The notes below the pieces were generated by a model, which was not told where the DNA came from, did no database searches, and saw nothing but the letters and a program-made list of their open reading frames with translations. The position numbers and the translations under genes were made by a program. DNA of 26,471 nt from Byssochlamys sp. IMV 00236 (taxonomy: Eukaryota; Ascomycota; Eurotiomycetes; Eurotiales; Thermoascaceae), in NCBI GenBank assembly GCA_001931875.2, contig MSJH02000034.1:1-26471 (forward strand), given 5' to 3'. The first letter of the stretch is position 1; each line of letters starts with the position of its first letter. Shown here piece by piece: positions 12,001 to 21,176 of this stretch.

Positions 12001-12569
12001 TTAGATATTCCTGAATCCACGACGATTATCATAGCTGAAGAAAGTGCAGAAGCCTCGACAGGTATGGACCTGTATCGTGGTACAGTAGGATCTACAGGAG
12101 AGGATGCTGATATCATTATCGATGCAGCTCCCTCGTGGCTGCTATCCTACCTTCTTTATGTAAGGTCCCATTTGCATTGCTTAATGCGGTACTTATATAT
12201 TTGCGTAGAACAAAATACCCACAAAAGAAACAATTAAACTGACATTTGTGTTACGGCCGGCAAACGGAACAAAGCTGGAAGAACTTCCAGGAGGGTAATA
12301 CGCCTATTTTTGCAGCAAAGAAGTATTTATTTATGACTCTTTATAGGTCCAACAATAGACTGCTTGCAAATCGAATGCTACGAGTAAGAAAGCTTATTCA
12401 ATATGTGGCTGAAAAACTTCATATTGAAGATGAATCAAGCCTTGAACTATTATGTGGAGATACTCCTCTTACATTTAATATGACTCTAGCAGCTATTAGA
12501 CAGCATATTCTAAAGACAGGTGGAGATATTCCTATATCCTATCGTCTGAAATGCGAAGCCAATGCATAA
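9078..12569 (+). CDS. WDR48/UAF1-type WD40 deubiquitinase activator (Bun107-like)
   Basis: Proteins of this family bind and activate ubiquitin-specific proteases: USP1, USP12 and USP46 in animals, and Ubp9 through Bun107 in fission yeast. Twelve exons (9078-9326, 9381-9468, 9535-9783, 9840-10033, 10092-10337, 10391-10453, 10512-10770, 10823-11028, 11079-11181, 11234-12159, 12209-12294, 12347-12569) join in frame to 963 residues. The N-terminal half is a beta-propeller with clear repeats such as [52 protein letters not shown] and [26 protein letters not shown] opens the family's C-terminal region. A Pro/Thr/Ser-rich stretch of about 230 residues interrupts it before SWLLSYLLY and the final ubiquitin-like domain ([13 protein letters not shown]...RLKCEA). 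The low-complexity stretch is longer than I expect for the family. Introns are 49-66 bases. Confidence 0.92.
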
Positions 12570-12641
12570 AATAAAAAAAGCAAAACTCTGCTGGGCAGAG
12601 ACTGTGACTTGTTTTAAGTGTTCTTTGTTCTCGCTTCTAGA

Positions 12642-12647
12642 AATAAA
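12642..12647 (+). terminator. Polyadenylation signal of the WDR48-type gene
   Basis: AATAAATAAAT lies 73 bases after the stop, just before a run of about 13 A. The next start codon is at 12692, so 3' end and following promoter share about 120 bases. A nearer AATAAA (12570-12575) directly after the stop is probably too close to be used. Confidence 0.4.
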
Positions 12648-12691
12648 TAAATCCCTGTCAAAAAAAAAAAAAATACTCTTTATCCTTCACC

Positions 12692-13734
12692 ATGTCTTCT
12701 CAACTCCTTCGTGCTTCACTTCGTGCTCTTGTTCGTCCTAGTTTAACGAAAAATGTCGCAGCTGTGTCTAGAATCACCCCTCGTGTCATGCCTGCATTCC
12801 AGGTCGCTCGTCCTTTTTCTTCCACCTTTGCTCGTATGAGCACAGGATCTGGTAAGTGATCTTTCTTTTTTTCTTTGAACATACGCTCATGTCTGAACAA
12901 TAGTTGATTCTGATCTCGTTCATAAGCTCGATGAAGAACTTCAATATGAAAAGTCTAACGAAGAACCCGAACCAGAATTTATCAAGGAGTTCTTGGAAGC
13001 CAACTCTTTCAAGGTAATTTTTTGTTAATGGTCTTATATAACAAGTCTCTCATAACTTTATATATAGTTGGAAGATAAGCCTGGTGTTGATGAAGTATCA
13101 TTGACCCGTACTTTTGGAAATGAAAAGTAAGATAAACACACTCAAAATAGACTGCATAAACTAAGAGATGAGAATAGGATTCGCGTGTTGTTCTCCATCT
13201 CTGATATCAACAATACACCTTCCGAGAGTTTCCTTCCTGAAGATGACATGATTGAACCTGGAAATGAAGAAGATGAGGAAATTGTGTCCTTCCCCGTGCG
13301 TGCATCAGTGACTATTGAAAAGGTAAAAATAGAAAAATGATGGATTGAATAACGATAATAATACAAAATAGGATGGACAAGGTGCTGTTACGATTGATAC
13401 AGTTGCTCAAGATGGAGAGATTGTTATTGAAAGTGTCATGTATTATAAAGATAACAAATTGGCTAATGAACAATCTGCGGAAGCAGACTGGCAAAGACGT
13501 GGACTTTACATTGGTCCTCAGTTCTCCGAATTAGACGAGGTAAGATTAAATGAAGAAGGTGCATGATATTAATAATAATGACTGTAGAATCTTCAACAAC
13601 TCTATGAGCGTTATCTTGAAGAACGTGGTATCAACTCTGCATTGGCAAACTTCTTGCCTGATTATATTGAATACAAGGAACAAAAGGAATACATCCAATG
13701 GCTTGATAACATGAAAAAGTTTGTTGCTGCCTAA
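12692..13734 (+). CDS. MAM33: Mitochondrial matrix acidic protein, Mam33/p32 (C1QBP) family
   Basis: Mam33/p32 proteins are acidic, trimeric matrix proteins linked to mitochondrial translation and respiratory-chain assembly. Six exons (12692-12851, 12904-13013, 13068-13126, 13178-13322, 13372-13539, 13588-13734) join in frame to 262 residues, the usual family length. Residues 1-50 are rich in Arg, Ser and Ala without acids (LLRASLRALVRPSL, ARPFSSTFARM), a typical matrix-targeting presequence. The mature part shows the p32 pattern: HKLDEELQYEK near its start, a central acidic loop (PEDDMIEPGNEEDEEIVSF), and C-terminal GLYIGPQFSELDENLQQLYERYL and LPDYIEYKEQKEYIQWLDNM. The gene follows the WDR48-type gene by only 122 bases. 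Family call is firm; the role is from family knowledge. Confidence 0.95.
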
Positions 13735-13741
13735 GTTATGA

Positions 13742-13747
13742 AATAAA
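13742..13747 (+). terminator. Polyadenylation signal of the Mam33 gene
   Basis: AATAAA begins 8 bases after the stop codon, with a T-rich stretch shortly after it. Confidence 0.4.
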
Positions 13748-14331
13748 TACATCTTTACAAGTTTTTTAAACTAAACTGAGATCATGTTTATTTAACAAAG
13801 GAAGCATACACCATGTTAAGAGGTATGGCCCAGAAAAATACAAATGATTTATAGTCACTCTTGAACGAACTTAAACTACAAGCAACCATTGCCAATTGAC
13901 TGTCAGTGATGGCGTCATACACATAATAAAGTGCAACGACCATGAAATTATACGAAGCCTTTCAGCCATACCTCTCTCTTCGCACGCTTTACCCTCATGC
14001 AGCCATGAGAGCTCCAGCACTAAGCGTAAAACGAAGGGAATGAATAATTTCTCTGTTACTGAATCAAAGCGAAGAGTGCACTCTGCCTTCAAGTGTGAAT
14101 CTTGTGATACAGTGTATTAAATATATGATATGACAATAAAAGCCCTCTTCCCCTTTCAGAAGATACACAAAAGACTGTCTCCGTGGATTTAATGCGCTGT
14201 CAACAGCGTCTTGATAAGTGTATTACGTCTTTTTTTATTCATTATTTTTCTAGTTGAGAGAAATGATCTAATTATCGCATGTTGACGGAAATGCTCAATT
14301 GTCACCGCAATTAATAAGTCACAACCGAACC
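13748..14331. other. Spacer before the Ecl1-like gene
   Basis: About 0.6 kb with no supported gene. Two overlapping open frames on opposite strands (13896-14120 plus, 13871-14092 minus) show no domain or splice context. The stretch holds one copy of a 23-base motif found again near 22528 and a short palindrome at 14195-14208 (CGCTGT, CA spacer, ACAGCG). Confidence 0.5.
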
Positions 14332-14340
14332 TATTTAAAG
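14332..14340 (+). promoter_or_regulatory. Probable TATA box of the Ecl1-like gene
   Basis: TATTTAAAG lies about 130 bases before the ATG at 14472. A C/T-rich leader (CCCCCTTCTATTTCTTTATC and on) lies between them, which fits a start of transcription near 14365. Confidence 0.4.
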
Positions 14341-14471
14341 CAGAAGTTGCTGCGTTTCAAAATGGATTAAAGCATAAAACCCCCTTCTATTTCTTTATCT
14401 TTTTCTTTGTCTTCATTCATTTACATATACGCTTTGATATTGTGTAGATACATACGAGCATCACTAATACA

Positions 14472-14577
14472 ATGTGCGATACAAATTGGTGTACTTTTTG
14501 TGATTGCGCTGTGAGCCCTCATCTAGTAATAACCAATGATAATAATAATAATAAATATATTCTGACTACTATTATTA

Positions 14578-14612
<35 letters not shown>

Positions 14613-14907
14613 GAATACTATCTATTGTTCAGAAGAATGCTTTCGAAAGGATGCTCAAAGCCATTTGTGTAGTACTTTGATTGCACATGAAGAGGAACTA
14701 ATAAAACAGTACAGCAAGAACAATCATCATCATCGTCGTCGTAATAGCAATAGCAGCATCAGCAGTGATGATTTAGCCGCTATTCATCTTGACCTCATGT
14801 CATCATCCTCTTCTAGACCCTTATTGCTGTCAGATTCAAGTTCAGTAGCAAGTAGTCAATCGATTGAGACTCCTCGTTTATTGCATAAAATAACATGGAA
14901 TAAGTAG
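14472..14907 (+). CDS. Ecl1-family small zinc-binding protein
   Basis: Two exons (14472-14525 and 14614-14907) join in phase 0 to 115 residues. The N-terminus carries a four-cysteine finger: Cys7-x2-Cys10 in WCTFCDC and Cys23-x3-Cys27 in YCSEECFRKD. This is the hallmark of the fungal Ecl1/2/3 family, small regulators whose overexpression extends chronological lifespan in yeasts and which respond to nutrient limitation. The finger exists only after splicing, since the two cysteine pairs lie on different exons. The remainder is low complexity: a His/Arg/Asn cluster (NNHHHRRRNSNSS) and Ser-rich runs. That tail does not identify a function. Family assignment rests on the finger and the small size; the role is from family knowledge. 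Confidence 0.8.
14526..14613 (+). repeat. Intron made mostly of complementary triplet repeats
   Basis: The single intron of the Ecl1-like gene contains an AAT-type run (about 14538-14555) followed by a longer ATT-type run (about 14570-14610) that ends in the acceptor. The two runs are complementary, so the transcript could fold into a hairpin bringing the splice sites close together. Confidence 0.65.
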
Positions 14908-14966
14908 CTGATAACACAATCATAAATTGTTGTTGTATAAATTTCTTTCTTTTTTTTCCTGTAAAT

Positions 14967-14972
14967 AATAAA
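14967..14972 (+). terminator. Polyadenylation signal of the Ecl1-like gene
   Basis: AATAATAAA-type motif about 60 bases after the stop, following a T-rich stretch. Confidence 0.35.
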
Positions 14973-15541
14973 CAATCAAGCCGGTCAAGATTAATACAAG
15001 TTTTAAAGTAGTTCTCGTCCTCTTTACAAAATCACCTTTTATGGCAGCGATATCCCGTTTTCGGAATAATTTGCAGCTGATTTTTTCTTTGTAAACACAA
15101 TGTTGTGTATTCATTTTATGACCAAAAAGTGGATCGAGAAATGCAGTCAAAAACAAAGGTAAAAGTGAGTTGGATAATTTGGCCTGATATCTATGCCGAT
15201 TCGTTGATTCTATAAAGAAATAAACCAACAGCTTTAAAGAGAGCAAATCAATACACAATGGGCACTTGGAAGGAAACTTCAATAAAACAACTGGATGCAT
15301 CTAGACCAATAATACATGCACCAGAAAATAGGCCAATGCTATTGCTGCTACCTATGTTGTCACTTTACAACTTTACACTACCAAATTCTCTGCCTAACCT
15401 AAGGCTATCCAGTTCACTCTAATATAAAACGTGAATTTATCATAATTACACGTGATTGATCTTGGATAATCAAACTGACAACATAAAACTAGAATCCCTT
15501 TCTCCTTGAAAATAAACAAAGCAAAATGGTGAAAAGTTTTG
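14973..15541. other. AT-rich spacer with an unsupported minus-strand open frame
   Basis: A 126-codon frame is open on the minus strand (15300-14920). Its lower end runs through the T-rich tail and AATAAA of the Ecl1-like gene. It has no domain I recognise, and the composition (long hydrophobic and basic patches, biased to AT-rich codons) is not convincing. The rest of the stretch is AT-rich without a gene. Confidence 0.4.
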
Positions 15542-16045
15542 TTAGGCGACATCATAGGTAGTGAGTGGAGATAGCACACGTAGTATTAGCTTAGCTTTTG
15601 GTGTATTTTCTAGTGCATGTAGTGTTTCCCATGCCCTTAACATAATGAATAACTCATACAAATTGAAGAACGACAAAAACGACTCTTCCCTTAAATATTT
15701 CGCGAACCATCCTGTTAGCGAATGGTATTTCGCATATTTTGAGACTACATTTAATAATGGCCAGACGCACCAATCCAGCACAATTCTCTGATATTCGCCT
15801 CCTCGCCCTGAATGATATTTACATAGTTGACAGAAACTTTACATCCTCTGTTAGCAAGTGTTTCTCAACTAAAGTTCATACTTTGCTCAAACCAACGTTA
15901 TCATTTGATGCCTATCTCCCTACAAGAGGACTGAATTGGACATCGAAGTATCTTCTCCCGCTGATTGGATCTCGTCATTGTCATTGTGTGCCCAATTACT
16001 TGCAAAAGCTTGCGAGTCTAAGAATCTTTTAGATACACACACCGC
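15542..16045 (-). pseudogene. Decayed coding relic with in-frame stops
   Basis: On the minus strand, one frame gives a polar, protein-like stretch (RFLDSQAFASNWAHNDNDE) near 16035-15935. After several stops the same frame opens again for about 90 codons (VLDWCVWPLLNVVSKYAKYH and LYELFIMLRAWETLHALE) to a TGA-free end at 15542. In between, another frame looks more protein-like, so both stops and shifts are likely. It resembles a dead transposon or domesticated gene, but I cannot name the family. The opposite strand is also open here (15739-16032) and could be the real sense, so strand is uncertain. Confidence 0.35.
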
Positions 16046-16938
16046 CCTTCTTACTATACCATTGATCATGAACAAAAGAATCCCTGTGCTATAAGATATT
16101 AATTAATCAATAATAAAATCATGTGTGCCTTAGGTAGCGAGGATACTCCTACTAAACGCTTAAAGGCTTTATCCAATATTCAACGTATTCCCTAAAGTAT
16201 TGAATAAAGGATCCTTTAATCATTTGATTAAGTTAGTCCCATTATTCTGAGCAACTTAACCTCACACATGTGTGGAAGCACAGTAATATTCTTTTTCCTG
16301 AATTCATGCATTTCAAAAAGGAAATAAGGCGTACAAGAAAAAAAAAATTCTCTCTTCCCGAGGAAGGGGATGTATCCCGTCTTATTGCACCCGTTCTTTT
16401 AATTAATTAAACTTTTTTGTTGAATCAATAGACACCAGACATGGTACACATCTGGATACTATCACCAAATCTAGAACTAGCAACTATATGAAATGAGAGA
16501 CAAACATTTAAGCTCGTTCTAGATCATGATCTATTATCTACTGAGAAGAACGCATTAGTTGTAAACAGATTAGCAGCCATTATGAAAGCCCAACATTTTA
16601 TATGAAACACTAATAAGATTATAATATATGTTTTATTTTGATGATACCACATGTTCCAGGAGAAGGAAGGAATCGAGTCCCAATGATAAACAGAGAAAAA
16701 GAGGAGAGCATAAGAAAACGAGGAGCATAGCCTAGTCCTTGATGTTTAGCAATATGTAGTGTATTCGTATCTGTAGATGATTTTGAGAATAGTGGGATGA
16801 GTTGTAACGTACAGACTTCTTGGAAAGGGAGTAACGACCAAAAAAGAAGGAGCATGAGCAGGAATTGTGGTATAGATAGGAGCACCTGCCGAAAGGAAAT
16901 GGCGAGATGCTCATGGTTCCCAGAAGTAGTGTCCGCTT
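16046..16938. other. AT-rich degenerate sequence, possible downstream part of the retroelement
   Basis: No supported gene. Both strands are open for about 60-107 codons between 16619 and 17078, but these frames carry no protease, reverse transcriptase or integrase motif. This would be the place for pol after the Gag relic (minus strand), so pol is either deleted or unrecognisable. Confidence 0.45.
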
Positions 16939-18209
16939 TCATTTCAAGGGTTTGGCAGCTCGCGTGTTGTTCACATAACGACTATAAAGAGCACCGGTGT
17001 CCGAAGGATCCCAGCTTGATCGGGTCATGCCGGAAGAAGGAGATGGGAGTTTGTCACCAGCTATCTTGCTTTTCTTGAGCGTACGACATTGAGCACTGCT
17101 GTGGCTGTGGTTCTTGTGGAAGGAGCAATACCTGTTGTTGGATGATTTCTTGTAAGGTTGAGAACGGCTACGAGCAACACAAGGAATAGAGCGTCTCTTT
17201 TTAACAGAGCAGGAAGAAGAGGAAGCCTTGTTGTTGATTTTCTTGGCGAAACTGATGACATAGTCTACCGAGTAGTGTTTTCCCTCGGAGGCTATCAATA
17301 GGTCAAGGCTTACCGCTCATGGAGGTCTGCAGAAAGTCCGGCCATGAAGCAAACGAAAAGAGCAATAGGTTCCTTCACACCAGAGAGATAACGCAAGACC
17401 TTGAATCTGTAAACGTACTGTTCAACAGATTCATTAGGTCCCATCGTGATTGTCAATAATTCATCACATGAATTAGATATCTCTACTGGGGGAGACATAC
17501 CAAAACGGGTAACGAACGCATACTTGAAGAATTTCCAAGTAGAATTGGGTTTCGTCTCCCAGTATGCATCGAGCCATGGACGTTGCTCACAAGAGAGATA
17601 AACAGGAATCAAGCGACGCCAGTTACTATCGTAATCAAGACCATGGCTGGAGAGAGCATCTTCAAAACGTTTCAGACGGGCCCTAATATCACTAGCAACA
17701 GGAGATCTTCTGTCAAAGACAGAACCTCGCCATTGCATCATGGGTAAATTATCCGGAACAACGCAGGGATGACTCAATGCTGTATGCATAATGGTGGTGG
17801 TTGCAGTGACATCGTATGCAGAAAACACGTCGATGGTATTTTTGAACATTTGAAGATGTTCTTTATGAGCCTGTAATTCCTTAGTAAGTGTCTGTTCAAG
17901 ATCACTACTGATGGTGACCGTGTGAAGACGGTGAGTAAGAGAAGCAATAAGAGCAAATAATTGCAAGATGAGAGCTCTCAATTTGTAACAAAGATCAGTC
18001 AATATCATTGCTATAGGTACGGAACCAACAGCAAGTACGTTACTTAATGAAGTGGCCTCGAAAGGCGCAGACTCAGAGAGGATATCATCAGCGCTCATGA
18101 TCGAATCAAGAGACACTGGATTGGTAGCAGGTACCGTAGTAGAAGTCATGGTGGTATTGGCTTGATGCTGGCTGATAAAAGACGCAGCAAAAGTAGAAGG
18201 TTTAGTCAT
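16939..18209 (-). pseudogene. Ty3/gypsy-type retrotransposon Gag, frameshifted, without pol
   Basis: The first part (18209-17310, 299 codons) has a Ser/Thr-rich N-terminus, a helical middle (DLEQTLTKELQAHKEHLQMF) and a typical retrotransposon Gag core: WRRLIPVYLSCEQRPWLDAY, WKFFKYAFVTRFG, ESVEQYVYRFKVLRYL and IALFVCFMAGLSADLHE. The frame then stops at TAA. The neighbouring frame carries on from about 17321 to 16939 with basic sequence and a zinc-knuckle-like CSFHKNHSHSSAQC (C-x2-H-x4-H-x4-C), as at the nucleocapsid end of fungal Gag proteins. The frame break thus lies inside Gag, before the knuckle. No protease, reverse transcriptase or integrase follows. It is an inactive remnant of a fungal LTR retrotransposon. 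Confidence 0.8.
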
Positions 18210-18252
18210 GATACAAAAAAAACAATTTTAAAGAATGAAAGAGAGAGCTGAG

Positions 18253-18280
18253 TGTTACAGGTTTTGAATAAATCTGTTAT
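18253..18280 (-). mobile_element. Possible end of the retroelement's LTR
   Basis: Upstream of the Gag start the plus strand reads TGTTACAGGTTTTGAATAAA. On the minus strand this ends in CTGTAACA, which fits the TG...CA boundary of an LTR, about 45 bases before the Gag ATG. No second copy was found in the window, so this is only a suggestion. The Tc1-like element begins right beside it. Confidence 0.3.
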
Positions 18281-18341
18281 TAGACAGTCACACAAAATTG
18301 ATTTTGATACGGCCTTAAAAATAGCATTAATCAAACTAAAT

Positions 18342-19403
18342 ATGTCAAGCCAAAATACATCAGATAACACCCAGAGCTCTTACCAAAAACGCGAAACTAA
18401 AAAATACTGGGGATGCTTTTGGCCGATAAAGTTAATTTCACCTTGTGTCGTATTTCTGATATAGTCCAGATGCCCAAGAGTAGTGTCCAAAAAGTTATTG
18501 ATAGAATTTGTGAGGTTGGATCTTCTCTCCCAAGAAAAATACCTGGGGCTTCAAGAAAGCTTTGCGAAAGAGCTCAAAGACACTTGAAAAGAATTATAAG
18601 AAGCCCATTTGCGTCTTACGATTCTGTAAGATTCGAATTACAGCAAGCTGAGATTACAATCTCCCGACAGACAGTAATCAACTACTCGCGGGAAATGGGC
18701 TTTAAATCGTACTTTGTTGCACATAAGCCATCTCTTACAGAAGCAAACAAGAAGAGAAGATTCTGCTGGGCCTTAGATCATGTCGACTGGGCCCAAGAAC
18801 AGTGGGAAAGCGTGGTTTGGTCGGATGAATCACGCTTTACAGCGGAGGGATATGACGGTGAGGCCAGAGTTATTCGTAAAGTCGGCGAAAGATACGAGGC
18901 TCGTCATGTTAAGCCCACAACAAAATGGGGGCACGAAAGTGTTATGATATGGAGCTGTTTTTGGGTAAGAGGCTTTGGGCTTTTGGTGATCGTTGATGGT
19001 CCTGAAAACCAGGACGTGTACATTGACATTTTGGCCAAGAGCTTTCACCCTTGGTTCAAAAAACTGGTAGATGGAAAAGAGAGGGACTTTATCTTCCAAG
19101 AAGATGGTGCAAGCTGCCATGCTGGCGGCTACGCGAAATGGTGGAAAGAGGTCCATCAAATAAGACGTTTTGAACACTGACCTGTCCAAAGCCCGGATTT
19201 AAACCCAACTGAGCATTTGATGGGCTCTTGAAAAACTTATCGAGAACAAAAGGGCCACCATTAACAACATCGATGATTTGAAGGAGGTCTTGAATGACCA
19301 ATGGAGAAATATAAGTGTGGACCTTGCACATCGCTTAGTTGCAAGTATGAGTGATCGATGCCAAGCGGTTATCGACACCAAAGGTGGGCCAACGAAGTAT
19401 TGA
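18342..19403 (+). pseudogene. Tc1/mariner-type DDE transposase, broken
   Basis: The protein-like frame starts at ATG 18342 and shifts by one base near 18405-18412. It then runs from 18413 to 19180 with a helix-turn-helix region (CRISDIVQMPKSSVQKVIDR), a second DNA-binding part (SRQTVINYSREMGFKSYF) and the catalytic core. The first catalytic Asp is in VVWSDESRF (codon 18824) and the second in FIFQEDGASCH (19103). An in-frame TGA (19178-19180) breaks the core. The third acid is Glu in SPDLNPTEHL (19211), 35 residues after the second Asp, as in Tc1-like enzymes. Another frameshift near 19215-19228 precedes the C-terminal WALEKLIENKRATINNIDDL and the final GGPTKY. No clear terminal inverted repeats were found. 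Two shifts and one stop make it non-functional. Confidence 0.88.
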
Positions 19404-20599
19404 AATAAAATGAAAATATATTATTATTAAAATAGACATGTCAAACTTCCTTTTTATCACAGACAAAAAGTCGATTTTTAATGAACAGGATGAGCAATAA
19501 CTCTTTGAACTTATGTTGGGTTGTTTGTCGGATTATGAAGTTTTAAATGCATAATCTTGAGAGCAGCAGTTGAGTGTCTCTGATATACTTGCTATTGTTG
19601 TATTTGGTATTGTAATAGTTAGACAAGAGAAAAGAGATGATAGCACAATCTATATTTTTATATTCGGTAAGACAGAACGGAGAACTCGTGTTACAAGCCA
19701 TAACGATATTTGTTAACAAGAGAATAATCTTTAATATCTTATTGATTCATATATGGTTATTAACGTGTAAGAACTTTACTTTCAGTGAATATCAAAGTGT
19801 TACCCTTCCAATTATAAAAGTGAGGCTTCTAGTTCATTTATATACAAGTGAGCCTCTAAACTGATATAAGAGATATATAATGTGTAAATACCACAGATTA
19901 ATTGGTTTCCAGTTCTACAAGCTTGGTCAACGTTATGTGCCCCCCTCTTGCTCAGAACTTGAAAGTGAAAGAAGATTGCATGCTATTAATAGTGAGATAA
20001 AAAAAAATTTGATGAGAGACTGACAGCTTGTTAAGTTGAAATAATTGTCCACATTGATGCGATTATTATTTCAGAAATGCATAAAGAAAAGAGTGGCATT
20101 GTTGATAAATGGATGAAAGAAGAAGGAGGAAAAGCGAATCAGCTCTAGTAGAGTCATTAAGGAATAATCTAAAATCTACACTCCCAACTTGTCTGTTTTG
20201 AATCAAAAGTACAGCATCAACACCAACAGCGTATTAACAATGGATATTACTTACAAGCGTTTGCCAGAATGATGATAAATCTCAGGATCAGTGAGATAAT
20301 AAAACATGAATTGACTTGACGCGTCAAATTTGATCTTTTTAGCATCATACTGTTAACTTATCATAAGCAAAGATGCATGAATGATTGAAAATAAACTCAG
20401 TAAGAGGAATAATGCATACATCTTTTAATCAAGCAATGGACTCAATTACGTAAACACTGGTCAAAAGAACATATGCTGCTCTTGATTCTATTTGGGGCAA
20501 TTCTAACAAGATCATGATCTCCGTCCAACCAATCACTTTAACAAAATGAGTACAAGGCAACATGCAAGCAAGTGGCGTAGGCATATTTCCATTCAAAGC
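19404..20599. other. AT-rich spacer with only short open frames
   Basis: About 1.2 kb without a supported gene. A 48-codon frame at 19879-20025 (GFQFYKLGQRYVPPSCSELE...) reads like protein and could be a decayed exon of a transposon-type gene, but nothing continues it cleanly. The remainder has frequent stops on both strands. Confidence 0.45.
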
Positions 20600-20876
20600 T
20601 CATTCATTACGATAATCAAGTAGTACAAAGGGCTGTACAGAATGAAAACAGTATGCAGGCAGCCGAACGTCATGCCAATTGAAGTTTGAGTAACCATACC
20701 TTTAAAAGACACTCACAATTGTCAATAGAATCTTCTCCCCGGATAACAGGAACGTATTTTCGGTCCTTTTTCTTCATCAATTGACTGAATTTGGCCCTTT
20801 GCAAAATTGGTATCGGCGGAATTGACCTAGTTGTAAATAAGTTACGATTATTTAAACGTGAGATCATAGACGGCAT
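20600..20876 (-). CDS. Possible 69-residue mitochondrial-type small protein
   Basis: Exon 1 (20876-20700) and exon 2 (20632-20600) join in phase 0 across a 67-base intron with donor GTATGG and acceptor CAG. The N-terminus is basic and free of acids for 40 residues (MPSMISRLNNRNLFTTRSIP and RAKFSQLMKKKDRKYVP), as in mitochondrial presequences. It ends with RGEDSIDN, a Cys-x-Cys and a short hydrophobic end. A CCAAT box lies just upstream (20899-20903). I do not recognise the protein. An alternative donor (GTGAGT near 20714) could lead to other exons, so the 3' half is uncertain. It forms a divergent pair with the C2-domain gene about 300 bases away. Confidence 0.4.
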
Positions 20877-20898
20877 TTTTACTCAATAAGGGAAAAAG

Positions 20899-20903
20899 CC
20901 AAT
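20899..20903 (+). promoter_or_regulatory. CCAAT box in the divergent promoter of the C2 and small-protein genes
   Basis: CCAAT on the plus strand (ATTGG on the minus) lies 23 bases above the ATG at 20876 and about 275 bases before the C2 gene. It may serve the C2 gene or both. The spacer 20877-21176 otherwise is T/C-rich and holds no gene. Confidence 0.3.
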
Positions 20904-21176
20904 AGCTACGTCCTATTGTTCATTGTGCCCATTGTTACCTTTCTCTTTGCTACATACTATTTCTAATAAACGGTTACAGATATAATTCATATTGTCGAAA
21001 AACAAACAGAAAAAAAATAAACACGTTTAAAACCTGGGTAGTTTAGGGAAAGGGAGAGAGCTACATCTTGGATACTTGCCCTTTTTGTCCTCGCATATGC
21101 CAAATTCAGATTAGTTCCGCATATAACAATATAAAGCGCTTTATCTTCTTTTCTTTCTTCTTTTTCATTATTAAAC

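Noticed and set aside
11298..12116. Antisense open frames of up to 108 codons across the WDR48-type gene
   Set aside because: They are shadows of a long, G+C-richer exon with biased codons; the sense strand encodes a coherent protein.
13871..14120. Overlapping opposite frames of about 74 codons
   Set aside because: Neither has a domain, splice partner or clear signals, and both cannot easily be real.
14538..14610. Triplet run considered as a tandem-repeat or CRISPR-like array
   Set aside because: It is a simple microsatellite inside an intron, without spacers.
18830..19381. Minus-strand frames of 60-119 codons over the transposase
   Set aside because: They are antisense shadows of the transposase coding sequence.
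18282..19482. Terminal inverted repeats for the Tc1-like element (GTCACACAAAATTGATTTTG on the left, ACAAAAAGTCGATTTTT on the right)
   Set aside because: The two AT-rich strings match about equally well as direct and inverted repeats (roughly 10 of 14 bases), so ends cannot be assigned.
19818..19859. Imperfect direct repeat AAGTGAGGCTTCTAG / AAGTGAGCCTCTAA
   Set aside because: Short and imperfect, with no linked feature; likely chance.
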